Shown piece after piece: positions 33,090-44,861 of a DNA stretch of 64,000 bases. How positions within the stretch are numbered: the first letter of the stretch is position 1; every line of letters begins with the position of its first letter. The notes beneath the pieces are model-generated. The model made no database searches. It was not told the origin of the DNA and worked only from the letters and a program-made list of their open reading frames with translations. This DNA comes from Corythucha ciliata (Eukaryota > Arthropoda > Insecta > Hemiptera > Tingidae): NCBI GenBank assembly GCA_038030265.1, contig CM075939.1:49395253-49459252 (forward strand), given 5' to 3'. A program made the translations under genes and the position numbers.

Positions 33090-34034
33090 AGGAGGAAACG
33101 ACAATACTTCCACATGTTGTACTACTAAGTAGGGCGAACCAAAATGACTATATGGACATAGGGTCGGAAACGCTTTGTTTCAGAGTTACAGGGAATTTAG
33201 TGTTTTTTAAGCCAAATCACCTCTTTTCCACAAAAAGCGGTCTTAACGGACTAACCGTTCAACATAGAACAAAATAAACTTCATTTCTGAAAAGAGCACA
33301 AAATTTAACTTTGGAAAAATCAGGAATAACACATTAAAATCGTCTTTATGTACGTTTAGTTATTTTTGGACAAATCGAAAAATTGTTACGTTGAATTTTC
33401 GTGTTTCTTTCAGAGGCGAATTTCACTCAATCTTCAGTTGGTCGGGCATTGACCAATTATTGTAAAAACATGCCCATTATGTGAACTTTCAATTGACGTA
33501 AGAAAATTGAAAATCGGTTGAATTTTTACTGAGATATGACACGAAAGGTTCGGAAAAACAGTGTAAAATCGTCAAAATAAGCCATATTGCAACTGTCAGG
33601 TAAAATCCCCGAAAATTGTTTTCGACGTCAAAAACCCCAAAATTCAAAGAAACAGTTTATTTAAGAAAAATCAATGCACCCTGTCCATCATCATCATCAT
33701 CATCTCCCACCACTTTCACTATCAAATAATCAATTATTAAACAAATTAACTGGTCTGATTCCTTCTAGTTTTCGTCTGGTGCTATTTTTCAGACGTTTTT
33801 GTATGACAATTGTAGTGATTCACGCGTATGATATGATTTGTACCAGAAAAATAAATTTTGAACTAAAATAATCACGGAAGGATACCTGAAAAACTAATTA
33901 AACGAGTATTTGTTTACCTATATAGACCCTATGTCTACCTATATTGACCCTATGTCTATATAGTCATTTTGGTTCGCCCTACTTAGTAGTACAACATGTG
34001 GAAGTATTGTCGTTTCCTCCTGGAACACCCTGTA
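33090..34034. mobile_element. TIR element with ~76-bp inverted ends, left tip in gap
   Basis: The sequence 33090-33165 (AGGAGGAAACGACAATACTT and onward) is inverted at 33946-34020 with very few mismatches. The right arm continues outward as TGGAACACCCTGTA and then TATATA. The outer left tip is missing because the gap starts there. The interior of about 780 bp is AT-rich and non-coding. The outer end (TACAGGGTGTTCC when read inward) suggests a DNA transposon, possibly with a TA target duplication; I cannot assign a superfamily. Confidence 0.72.
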
Positions 34035-34439
34035 TATATATTTATGGCCGTTTCCTTGTTAGCACGATAACTCTCGTAGAAGTAAATTTAGCGGAACGCG
34101 CTTTGGCACAAAAATCAGTAGTCATAAGGCCCCGGTCGGTATTGCATTTGGGCCAAATCGGTCAAGGTGGAGGGGGAAAAATAGGGGTTGAAATGGTAAA
34201 AAAATCACTACAAATCAACAGTTGATTCCAGAAGCATTATATTCGGTATGATGATTCCATTTTGAAATAGCCTTTGATTCCCATTAAGTTCAGCTTAAAC
34301 AAACCCGGCAGCAAACAGTTCGAGGGAGGGTCAAACATTAACGAAACAAATCATGGTCTCAACATTACTACTTCTGGGACGGCTTAGGGTATCTTTTAGG
34401 TTTTAGCCTGCGTGAGCAATTTTCAACAGATCTTCGTTT
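34035..34439. other. Intergenic, no gene recognised
   Basis: AT-rich DNA without recognisable coding potential or repeats, lying between the TIR element and a short family A block. Confidence 0.4.
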
Positions 34440-34640
34440 TCTCTATTTCAGCCGCGAATTATTGATTTTTCTTCATTTCAGCTGTGAAATAGCGTTTTCT
34501 GATAATTTTGCAGCGAATTAGCTCATTATCTATTCTCTTTTTTTTTATTAATAGGCGATTTTTCGCCAGTTGAGTTGTGAATTTGCCATTTTGGTCCAGT
34601 TTAAACTTGAATTAGCAATGTTTTTCGCAATAATTGCCAC
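34440..34640 (+). repeat. Family A array fragment
   Basis: Forward units include CAGCTGTGAAATAGCGTTTT and GGCGATTTTTCGCCAGTTG followed by TGAATTTGCCATTTT. The same ordered units occur at about 4268-4385 and, more diverged, at 50295-50440, so this is a fragment of the same long composite. Confidence 0.7.
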
Positions 34641-34929
34641 GAGTTTTGTTTACTTGTACAGCTTTGTGTACTTGTAGGCTAGGGCTCTGTATGATCCATT
34701 TTTGTGCAAAGTTTCCATCCGCTAGCATCATTTTTGCGGCAGTTGTGCTAACTAGGAATTCGGAACTTCCACCTCCCACCATGACTACCACCCCCCCTCC
34801 ACTTTTTCGAAAATTGAAAATGTCAATCGAAGGCTGTTATTACACCGGGTTTTTGTGCCAAATATGGTGTCACTAAGTTAGGTTATACTGGTGAATGGCG
34901 GCGAAGAAGTGGAAACTAAAGAACGTTAA

Positions 34930-35159
34930 AATTAAAAGTATTTGTATTTGTATTTGTATTTGTATTTTCGTTGAGTGTGAAATACAAAATACTTTTGAAA
35001 ATGTATTTCAAATACAAGGCCCAAAATACTTTCAAAAATGTATTTTAAATACAGAAATACAAATACTTTTCCAAAAGTATTTAAATACAATCACAAAATA
35101 CGTATTTTGTATTTAAAATACAAAGTATTTTAAATACTCAAGTATCTTGCCCACCCCTG
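34930..35159. mobile_element. Right end of a CAGGGGTGGGCA-type hAT element
   Basis: It ends AAGTATCTTGCCCACCCCTG, which inverted gives CAGGGGTGGGCAAGATACTT, the same outermost 12 bases as the right end of the element at 2206-5120. The body is a dense set of TATTTGTATTTG/AAATACAAAATAC motifs that can fold back. The left terminus and target duplication are missing, so it is a truncated copy. Confidence 0.65.
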
Positions 35160-35163
35160 GTGT

Positions 35164-35436
35164 CGCCTCAGGACCAATCATGGAATTTGTCCGGCATATC
35201 TTAAAAAAATCAATGTGCAGACATCTGATCAATGCGAATCGTGCCATATGGTAGGGGATCTGGAACACGTAGTCATGCATTGCAAAAAATTTACCTCAGA
35301 AAGACTTGAGCTGTTCCGCCACTTAGCGCCATTATTGGAAAACCCATTTAACTACATAACCCTATTGGCTTCCAAAGACTTAAATGTGTACAAACACCTA
35401 CACCAATTTTTACTTAAGGTAGATCACGTGGTGTAA
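35164..35436 (+). pseudogene. Non-LTR retrotransposon tail (post-RNase H zinc motif)
   Basis: The open frame reads RTNHGICPAYLKKI, then CESCHMVGDLEHVVMHC, then KKFTSERLELF. This is the C-terminal signature of RNase H-bearing non-LTR elements (TGHGxFxxYLxRI followed by CxxC, then H and C). It begins abruptly at the hAT-like terminus at 35159 and ends with a TAA at 35434-35436. No upstream reverse transcriptase is present. It is a fragment, not a gene. Confidence 0.7.
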
Positions 35437-38325
35437 TTTATAATGAATTTTAAAACAACCGCTCGAAACGACACCGACTTTTCAAATTCGACTCAAGTCT
35501 CGTGCATCACGTCATAATTGTGCCGTCTAGGTGTATAAATGTTGATAATGTACCTAATCGTACTTAGCCAAGAAGGCAAAAAAAAGTATTCACTTCTCTA
35601 AGTGATCACCACACGCTTTTTTAGTGCTCACACAACTTGAAAGAAGAATCAACGCGTGTTTAAATTGGAATGCCAACTCGCAAAACGGCGGTATCAAGTA
35701 GCAATTCAAGTATAGCAACTATGTTCGAAAGGATAAAAACGATCAAACGTTCCATACGGCCGATCTATATACTGTACGAGAAGGACCGTCTCTATCGTAA
35801 TCCGTTCAATTTCATTGACCTTATTACGGGGGAAAAACGAGTAAGACCAGAAGAGGCTTGAAATTTAGACCAAAGACAGCTTTACATGAATGGTATACGC
35901 CGAGGGCTGCAGGGAGAAGGATTGAAAACTGAAAAGGCTTGTATATAAGGCCCGACGTTGAGCATTAACAACCAGCATTGTGAGAATGTGACCTAATTGA
36001 CTATATAACTCCATTTTAGAGTAAAAGTGCACCGATTTTAAGAAAAGGAAAGATGCTGGGGGGGGGTGGAGAAGTGAGTCTCAATCTGGTCGGGAACACA
36101 CCCCGCTTTTGCCGGTTTAGCCTGTGGTTAATGAAGAACCCTTGTCTAAAGATAGAATATTGTTTTATTGTAATGGTTTAAACGAGTAGTACCTAAACAA
36201 CTTCCTGCGTTGTAAAATGTCACAATCACAGAGTAGCTTAGCTTAAAACTGAGCAGACAAATCTCTGAATATTTGCGTTTATTTAGTTTATTTATCTTAT
36301 TTATGCGTTTATATCTTCCCATGATAAGTGGCACGCATAATCTTATATTGTTGTAGCTATTTCCAACTGTAACGAACAGCACTATTATGAACCTCTTTAA
36401 AAAAACATCGGTACGCCCCTTTCCCCTTACAATGTTTTAATAATTCCGTAAAAAAAAAAAAAAAAGTAAAAATAGACAAAATACGCGAGGGGATTTCCGC
36501 GTTGTGAGAAAACTAGTACAAAGAATCACGTGGTGTAAGTGCACATTAAATAATTTATGTATTGTGTACTTTTTGTGTCTAAAGCTGCACTAAACCTACC
36601 AATTGAATGCCGCATTTACAGTAATCTAGGTAGGTACTTATAAAATAACATTTTCATGGTGGTTCTAGATACGATAAATAATAACTTACTTGTATTTTTG
36701 CAGCGGAAAATTGTCACGGTTTAAATTCCCACAAAAATTGGATATTTCATCCCCCGTTTGAAGGTTATCCTTGAATTTTTTTTTTTTTAAATAAGGGAGG
36801 GTTCGACTCTTGCCCTACTCGAGCCCACAGTTGTTGTTATACATGTATATACTCGGATTCACTGTTGTATGCACCTCGTCTCATAACACAACACTACCAC
36901 GCCGGGTCGCGGCAACAGATAAACGGTCCAGCCTTTTAACACTACTTTAGAACCCCCTCTTCTCGTTTTTATCGTTCCATCGATGATTCACACCCGGTTT
37001 ACACAAAAAAAAAAAAAACGACAACACGGGGAAAAAGATGGTTTCACCTACGAGTTTTCTACACGCCCTATAGGGGAATATAGTTGTAAGGGTTTCGCCC
37101 CCTTTTTTGACCCTCCGCACCAGTGTTCACGGCACCGTGATTGGAAGGTAAGGTTCCTTGCCCTCGTCTACTCGTGGACTCATTGAACAGAAAAACTTGC
37201 GCCGAAAGCGTAGAGGGTTTCTCTGGCATCACAACCCCCCCCCCCTTGCCACTCCAACAAAAAACTCGGAAAACCAGTTTTCCTCGCCTTTGTGGCTCCG
37301 CAAGTGGTCGACTTGTGTAATAATAAAAAAAAACGCGCGTTGGCGCTGTACAGCGGGGCTGTTTGGAAAATTGATTGTACGGCAACTCCATTGTATTAGG
37401 CTCGGCGCTGACGCGATTTTGATCAAAGGGATTAGTGGCTGTGCGTCATGCCTTTTTATATTCGTTACGAATTTAATGATGTTTGGTGAAGGCGATTGAG
37501 GGTTCTTTAAAGTAATTTAACGAAACATCACTACATTACCCTGCTCACTACATTATCAGCGGTTACAACAAACGGTTACATGGGTGTAATAGGGAGGTCG
37601 CTTTCAAAAAATCACACCAGCACGAGTGACAATCCCGAATCCCAGATTTAACGATTTTTATAGAGAGGTCAAGTTTTCACTTTTCTCTTTCATATTCTAA
37701 GCTAATACTTGGATAGGCGTGAAAGGCTTAACTGAAGAGCCCGTATAAGAATTTGAACCAAGTTCATAGCTTATACCTGTGGCAATAGGTAACGTTAAAG
37801 GTCATTGATCTAGCTAAATTGATTGAACAGCCGGTTGGCATTAAAAAGGAAGGCTAAGTATGTACCCAACAATGCAACAGAAAACGCAGCTGTAATTATA
37901 TTTGTTAAATTGCAATACAATAATAATAATTGTATTGAAACATTTCATTTGAATCCGTGAGAAATACAGAGAATAGAATTACATGCATATTCACTCCCCA
38001 CCATCATTAGATGCACAGTGACCTTCATTCCTACTCCATTCGGCCTCTTTCAGTTGGATCCCTGTTTTAATGAAATAAACGCACGGGACTACAAGATTCT
38101 TTCCTTTACACGATAATTGTGTTTCACGTCCCTTCTCCGACTCGAGGTGCACACAAACTGCGAGGTAAATTTCATTAATTTAGAAGAAATCCTTGATTTA
38201 TTGGTGAAATAAGAGTTGCAAACAGTAGACGCCTAACTGGTGTGTAAAAAAATGATAAGGCAAATGCAAAGGAGAGATAAGTGAATCCATCTTCAAACAT
38301 TAGGTAGTGTTTGAGTCTTCTCTTC
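35437..38325. other. Intergenic, upstream of the P450 gene
   Basis: This is nearly 2.9 kb without a gene I can support. It contains homopolymers (36451-36465, 37004-37018), a C-run near 37230, and short frames on both strands without domains. A 63-codon frame at 35670 starts with a plausible ATG but resembles nothing I know. The last 100 bp before the P450 are considered separately. Confidence 0.45.
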
Positions 38326-38344
38326 TCAGTAATATCAAATCAGT
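38326..38344 (+). promoter_or_regulatory. Candidate initiators for the P450 gene
   Basis: Two arthropod-type initiator matches TCAGT occur at 38326-38330 and 38340-38344, 43-61 bp before the start codon. I see no TATA box at the expected distance. The motif is short and could occur by chance. Confidence 0.3.
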
Positions 38345-38386
38345 TGGTTTCAATTCACATGTTCTTATCGGTTTCAGTGGAGGAAA

Positions 38387-40343
38387 ATGGACGCCCTTAC
38401 GCTAGTAACGGCCGTTCTAGGCCTTTCTCTTGTCATATACTGGTACTTCACTCGAACGTTCAACCATTGGAATAAATTAAATGTCCCAGTCATCAAACCA
38501 CCCGTCGTATTCTTCGGCAACATTAAAGATCGATTTCTATCGCGACTCTCCTTCCACGAAGTCTACCACAATATGTATTTCGAGGCCTGGGGTCATCGTT
38601 ATGTTGGTAAAGGGTGATGCTTCAGACATTGACGTTCATTAAATTTTTTTTTCAATTTGTCAAAGGTATATTCGAGGGTGTAATCCCTTCGCTAATGATA
38701 CGAGACGTCGATCTGATTCGCGACATCCTCGTCAAGGACTTTGATCATTTTGAAGATCGCCAGGTGAATCGATTCAAAGAGTCGGAGTACATAAGTAAAA
38801 TGCTCGTCTCAATGAGTGGAGCCGAATGGAAGCAGGTGCGTCACGCACTGACGCCCACGTTTTCCTCCGGTAAAATTAAAGGAATGTTTGCGGCGGTGAA
38901 ACATTGCTCCGATCAAATGGTCGATTTCTTGAGTAAAGTCGACAAACACGGTGTGTTATTCATGGTGGAGGGAGGGGGGAGCTTGTTCGAGTTGAAAAAA
39001 TTTAAGTTGGAATGCAATTTTCCAGACATTGAAATGAAGGACATGTTCGGGAAATTCACTCTCAGCGTTATAGCCAAAACGGCCTTCGCCATCGACTGCA
39101 ACACGTATGAAAACCAGAAATCCGATTTTGTCGTTAAAATCGACGAGTTCAACAAAATACCGAGAATACTTCGGTAAATATCAGTTTCCCAGTGCTAATC
39201 GTGTTCACCGACTTTCAAGATTTTACTCCTTCGGGAAACAGCTACTTCATGGTTTTCATAATATTTATGAACCCACCACGCTGGATCACTCGTCTCCTTC
39301 CGATAGCCTTCTTCAATAAAAACACCGTTCACTATTTGGCGCGTTTGATCAAGGAGACAACAAAATACAGACTCCAGCATGGAATTAAGTAAAACGAGTA
39401 TACACCCCACGTTTGTAACACGGTCTAATTTAAATTTTTTATAGAGCCAATGATTTTCTCCAGCTCCTCATGGATGCCTGCACGGAAGGCCCAGATGGAA
39501 AAAGTATAAGGATTTTCAATTGCTCCCCCTCCCCCTCTTCTCATCATTCATCATTTTATTCTTCCAGGCTTGATTAATGAACACGTAGCAATAGCACAGT
39601 CCGTACTATTTCTGATTGCCGGCTATGAAACTTCTGGAACGACGCTGTCTACGGCTGCGTACTTGCTAGCCTTGAATCCTGAGGCTCAAGAAAAACTCCG
39701 CGATGAAATCGATAGTAAAATTAAAGAAAACAACGGAGAATTAACGTACGAAGTGGTGAACAGCATGACTTATTTAGATATGGTAATTTCTGGTAAGTTA
39801 CACTTTTAATAAAGCCTCGAAATTTCGGTGTTTATACGTGTTATTATGCGTGTGAAAATCAGAAACTCTTCGGCTGTACCCACCCGTCGCCCGGCTCGAT
39901 CGAATATGCACAAAACCCTACAATTTCGCCGGTGAAGTACAGTTAAAAGCCGAAGACCGTCTGTTCATACCAGTCACGGGACTCCACATGGATCCCACAA
40001 TTTACCCTGAACCGGAGATCTTTCGTCCCGAGCGATTCAGCCAAGAAGAAAAGTCGAAACGTTCGCCCTACTGTTTTCTACCATTCGGCGCTGGGCCACG
40101 AGTGTGCATTGGTAATCTACACCTGAAACACGATGCATATAACCACGACCGCTCAACTTTATTTATTTTACAGGTCTTAGATTCGCTCTGATGAGCTCTA
40201 AAATTGGGTTGGTTAACCTGGTCAAAAATTTTAAAATCGACAAAAATGAGCAAACTCCAATACCTTTTGACTACGACCCAAAAGCGTTTTTATTGAAATC
40301 GAAAAGCGGAGTGCACGTAACGCTGACCCCAATCAAAGCTTGA
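38387..40343 (+). CDS. Cytochrome P450, CYP3-clan-like, eight exons
   Basis: This is probably a microsomal monooxygenase oxidising lipophilic substrates with a P450 reductase. I infer exons 38387-38606, 38666-38950, 39026-39173, 39220-39388, 39445-39503, 39568-39792, 39863-40111 and 40174-40343, all with GT/AG introns of 46-75 bp. Features in order are an N-terminal membrane anchor (TLVTAVLGLSLVIYW), helix C WKQVRH, I-helix AGYETSGTT, ETLR (ExxR, formed across the sixth intron), FRPERF, and heme loop PFGAGPRVCIG with the cysteine ligand. Length would be about 507 residues, normal for the family. Exons 3 and 4 are one base out of phase; one base too many in the A4 run at 39154-39157 would explain this and gives a better P450 sequence. 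Clan assignment is from motif style; substrate unknown. Confidence 0.85.
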
Positions 40344-40658
40344 TTAAAAATTCCGACTGATGTTCTTTTTTATAAGATTTCACGGTTGTTTCTATTTCGT
40401 TTATTACTGCATTATTAAACCTCGCTTGCCGTTCCTTGCTGATCACATCTTGTTACCTGGGCAACGCTATCCACGATCTCTAAGACCCTCAAAAACTTCT
40501 TCATCCGGGCTTATAAGCTCGATAGAGTTTAATCATTTTTTACAGAGCTGCAGGACATTGTTACTTAATAGGATTACTCACCGTTAACCCGGTACAGAAA
40601 AACGTAATTTAGTTACTCGCTACTCGTTATATTTCGTTAGTAATTTAGCGGAAAGTTA
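40344..40658. other. P450 3' flank
   Basis: No gene is visible. The P450 stop is followed by AT-rich DNA without a canonical AATAAA in the first 150 bp. Around 40600-40656 there are GTTACTCG/TACTCG motifs that may be a remnant of another transposon terminus. Confidence 0.4.
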
Positions 40659-41739
40659 CTATCAAGTAGTGATGCACGAGACCGAGACTTACGTGTCTCG
40701 GTCTCGGTCATTAGCATGATGATCTCGGTCTCGTACTTAAAAAGTCGGCCTCGGTCTCGTCTCGAAAGTCTCGGTCTAATGACTGATGGTGGACGGGGGA
40801 GGGGGGAGGTGATCAAAACCCTTCTTCCTCCCACGGTTCACCCCCGCCACCAACCCACCTATATGTTTAGAGTGATTTTGACAGATCCCCGGTTACCCCG
40901 CCCTCTCCGGAAGCTGGTGGTCGGCTATGGAGCATTTAATTTACAACCCCCCCCCCCTGCAAGTGAATTCAGCCCCACCATGGAGCTTGTCAAATCCCTT
41001 TAAACATAGGAGAGGGGTGGGGTGGGAAGGTGGTCGGGGAGTATATGGCGAGCGGGAGGGATTTCGATTACCTCCCCCTAAGAGAAGTCCCAGATCCACC
41101 CTTGGATCTATTATGTACACATTTTGTGGGCTATGTAAGGTCAAAATGCTACACTTTAGGGGGGGAAAAAGTCTAGATTCGATCCAAGAATGGGCGTAAA
41201 AATGGGATTAACCCTAGTAGGCTAGTACAGGTCTTGTCAAATCGCTGAAAACTTGTGTGGGGAGGGGGTTATTGTATGAGAGGGTTTTCGATCCCCCCCA
41301 CCCTATAAAAGGTCTCCGATTCGCCCTTTGATGATTGATGCTATGTGTGTAGGTCACAGTATTCCAAACTGGAGAAATTAGAAGCACGCTATTTCTGCAC
41401 GAAACGAATCGAATTCAGGCCGGTCTTCGGTCCGGGCTAAAGACCCAAACCGTTTCCGGAGAGGGAAGCATTAGATTGGGTCAGTGGCGGATTTACGGGG
41501 TGGGTTTTGGGGGTTTAAACCCCCCCTAATAAGATGGCGTATGCTATTGCTGGTCATTGGAAAGATTTCTTTTATCTTTACCAAGGCTGCTGAATAAGGG
41601 TCGCGACACAGATGATTCCTATAGACCCTCCGCCCTGTATTCGTCCCTCATCTACAATGCAGCCAGTAGTGCATCGATGAAGGGGTGAAGAGGTGGGCAG
41701 CCATGAAATTGATAGCGTTTTCCATTTGCATAAAATTCC

Positions 41740-42200
41740 GCTGTATAAAAAATGTATAAAAGAGGAAAAAATAGATAAAAATCGCTAGAATTGAGGAAAC
41801 TCCATAAAATCGCTAATCCACATGACTAAGAAGGGCAGTGCTAAAAAGGAGAAAACGGATCAATTTAAGAAAATTCCCTAATTTACAGCTAAGATTGAGG
41901 ACTGCGCCGATAAAATTGGCCGCACAAATTGAGAAAAAGCGCTGATTGTGAAGCTAAAATGGAGAAAAACGATAATTCACGGATTTTCTAATTCGGGGCT
42001 GAAATTCAATAAGAGCGGTGATTCGCGGGTGAAATTGATTTTTTTGCCGGGAATAATTCACGGCTAAAATTTAGAAATAATGCCCAATTGAAAACCGCTA
42101 GCTCGGCGGATCAATTGCAGAAAATCCGCTATTTCGTGGCTATAATTTAGCAAACGCGGTAACTCGCGGCTAAAATGAAGATAACGCCAATCCACATGAA
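41740..42200 (-). repeat. Family A array
   Basis: Reverse units (AATTCACGGCTAAAATTTAG, GCTAAAATGGAGAAAAACG and similar) repeat at about 30 bp. The block ends at a long A-run (42220-42248). Confidence 0.78.
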
Positions 42201-42218
42201 GTCATGACTTAAGAACTG

Positions 42219-42251
<33 letters not shown>

Positions 42252-42309
42252 AGAATTGAAGAAAGAAAAAAAGTTTCCTCACAAAGGGGTGACGGAAAGG
42301 GGGGCGTTT

Positions 42310-43215
42310 TCGCGTTTGATCAGTTTGACCATTATTGAGTCTTAACAGACAGCTTTTTGCTATTTTTAGGACACGTATCGTCAGTTCAGACATTTTAAAC
42401 GTGTGAAAATATCTCAGTTTAGCCGTTTTTGACGCACAAATGATCGATTTTCAAAACATGAATAATCTGTTTAGGGATTTTCAAAGCGCGAATCGTCAGT
42501 TTAACCCTTAACATATAGAGTTAGTTTTAGCAATTTTTAGGGCGTGAATACGTCAAACTGCCAGTATATGGCAATTTCTAGGGCATGAATAGTCAGCGTG
42601 ATAACTTCAGCCGCGAATCGTCAGTTGAGCTACTTTTAGAAAGCGTAGAGCAGGTTTTGCCAATTGTTTGGCTTGTATAGCCAGTTTGGCCAATTTTAGG
42701 GCGCATAGTCAATGAGTTTTGTTTTCATTTAAAAGCCGCGAATACGATGTCATACCAAGGCGAGAATAGTCAGTTTGGCTATTTTTTGGCGAAATACTGG
42801 TCGATTTTACCATTTTCAGGGCTGGGATAATAATTTATTTAAGCGCGTTCAGGGCAAGAATGACGTCAGTTAAACATTTTTGGAGCTCGTAAAGTCAGTT
42901 TGGCCACCTTTAAAGCGGCGCATCCACCAGTTTGGCTGTTTTTAGCGTGCTTAGTCTCATGAAGGTTATAGTTTGACCATTATTGGCGCGCCAATGTTCA
43001 ATTTTGCAGCCTTCAGGGCAGGAATCATCAGTTTAGGCATATTCAGGGCGTGAACCGTCAGTTTAGCCAATTTTTTGCACTTGGAGTCAGTTTGGCCATT
43101 TTTAGAGAGGTACCTAATTGCCAATTTTTAGGGTATAATTAGTCGCAGTTTAGCCGTTTTCAAAAGGCATAAATCGTCAGTTTTGCTATTTTGGGGCGCA
43201 ATAATAGTCAGTTTA
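42310..43215 (+). repeat. Family B array, copy 1 of a tandem duplication
   Basis: Units of GTCAGTTTGGCCATTTTTAG plus GGCGTGAATA or close variants repeat at 30 bp. The segment starting near 42250 (AAGAATTGAAGAAAG, then GGGGGGCGTTTTCGCG) is repeated at 43293. The two copies are almost identical where they align, so the duplication is recent compared with the age of the units. Confidence 0.85.
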
Positions 43216-43369
43216 GCCATTTTTATGGTGGGAATAGCTATTTCTAGGTAGTAATAAATCGCTGATGAGTCATCTAAAAAAAAAAAAAAAAATTCAAGAA
43301 TTGAAGAAAGAAAAAAGTTTCCTCACAACCAGGGGACTCGAGCCCCCTCCTTTGGGGCAGTGGTGACGG

Positions 43370-44115
43370 AAAGGGGGGCGTTTTCGCGTTTGATCAGTTT
43401 GACCATTTTTGAGTCTTAATAGACAGCTTTTTGCTATTTTTAGGACACGTACCGTCAGTTCAGACATTTTAAACGTGTGAAAATATCTCAGTTTAGCCGT
43501 TTTTGACGCACAAATGATCGATTTTCAAAACATGAATAATCTGTTTAGGGATTTTCAAAGCGCGAATCGTCAGTTTAATCCTTAATAGGCCACGTTATTA
43601 ACATATAGAGTCAGTTCGCATAGTCAATGAGTTTTGTTTTCATTTAAAAGCCGCGAATACGATGTCATACCAAGGCGAGAATAGTCAGTTTGGCTATTTT
43701 TTGGCGAAATACTGGTCGATTTTACCATTTTCAGGGCTGGGATAATAATTTATTTAAGCGCGTTCAGGGCAAGAATGACGTCAGTTAAACATTTTTGGAG
43801 CTCGTAAAGTCAGGTTGGCCACCTTTAAAGCGGCGCATCCACCAGTTTGGCTGTTTTTAGCGTGCTTAGTCTCATGAAGGTTATAGTTTGACCATTATTG
43901 GCGCGCCAATGTTCAATTTTGCAGCCTTCGGGGCAGGAATCATCAGTTTAGGCATATTCAGGGCGTGAACCGTCAGTTTAGCCAATTTTTTGCACTTGGA
44001 GTCAGTTTGGCCATTTTTAGAGAGGTACCTAATTGCCAATTTTTCGGGTATAATTAGTCGCAGTTTAGCCGTTTTCAAAAGGCATAAATCGTCAGTTTTG
44101 CTATTTTGGGGCGCA
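43370..44115 (+). repeat. Family B array, copy 2 of a tandem duplication
   Basis: This is the second copy of the 42310-43215 block. It lacks about 170 bp present in copy 1 (around 42530-42700), and just upstream of the array its flank has an extra AACCAGGGGACTCGAGCC-type segment (43328-43365). A short ATAGGCCACGTTATTA segment occurs twice in it (near 43588 and 44117) and not in copy 1. Confidence 0.82.
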
Positions 44116-44199
44116 AATAGGCCACGTTATTAAACATATAGAGTCAGTTTTAGCTGCTCAACTCGAGAAAGTACGTGGCTGAAGTGGGCAAGACGCGAC

Positions 44200-44340
44200 C
44201 ATTCGCTGCTGAAACGGGGAAAAACGAATAAATCGCGGATCAATTTGAGAAAACCCGTTAATTCACGGCTAAAATTGTGAAAAAGTGCTTATATCGCGGC
44301 AAAAATTGAGAAAACACCAATTCGTGGTTACTATACAGCC
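44200..44340 (-). repeat. Family A units, right block of the nested element
   Basis: Reverse units such as AATTCACGGCTAAAATTGTG and GCGGCAAAAATTGAGAAAAC occupy the right part of the nested element. Confidence 0.7.
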
Positions 44341-44861
44341 AAGTTTCGGGCTAAAACTCAGAATTAAGAGAGAGTTAATCGGACTTACGAGCTTATCCGA
44401 TGGAAAATAGAGAAAAATAGAGTTAATTCGCATTTTCCGCAAGAGTGGATTTATGGTGTGTAACCCCTCCCAAGACAAAAACCTAGATCCGCCACTGGAT
44501 TGGGTTCATTTGTTGAGTAAAAATATCTATACCAGCGCTATATGCATCGAGCTTTTTGGATCACACCGAGACCGAGACTAAGTCTCGAGAAAATGAGACT
44601 TAGTCTCGGTCTCGTCTCGGTCTCGGTCCAGAAAATGCAATCTCGATCTCGGTCCGGAAAATGCAATCTCGATCTCGATCTCGGTCTCGGTCTCGATTTC
44701 GAGACCGAGTCTTTTTCTCGGTCTCGGTGCATCACTACTATCAAGGTCGGTTCACACCACGCTTCCATGATCCGTCACCACCAGCCGTTCATACTGAAGG
44801 GAATTATGCCGAGAGGGAAGCAGAATGTGCCCTTGAAACAGTTTCTTCATATACCTCACAT

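Larger units (their letters stand above)
41482..44497. mobile_element. Nested hAT-like element carrying family A and B arrays
   Basis: The left end CAGTGGCGGATTTACGG and inverted right end CAGTGGCGGATCTAGG are flanked by exact GATTGGGT repeats (41474-41481 and 44498-44505). The ends match those at 12572 and 18531. The interior has reverse family A units (41740-42200 and 44200-44340) bracketing two copies of a family B block (42310-43215 and 43370-44115). No coding capacity is evident. Confidence 0.9.
40667..44737. mobile_element. hAT-like element with GAGACCGAG ends
   Basis: Both ends read inward begin TAGTGATGCAC followed by CGAGACCGAG-type sequence, and exact 8-bp repeats CTATCAAG flank them (40659-40666 and 44738-44745). 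The subterminal 100-170 bp are low-complexity GTCTCGGTCTCGGTC tracts that fold back (40677-40785 and 44563-44727). A second hAT-like element (41482-44497) is nested inside; without it the outer element is about 1.05 kb. There is no transposase, so it is non-autonomous. Confidence 0.88.

Noticed and set aside
32424..33277. Long ORFs spanning the N block
   Set aside because: They exist only because N codons are read as open. The flanks are a copia linker and an inverted-repeat element.
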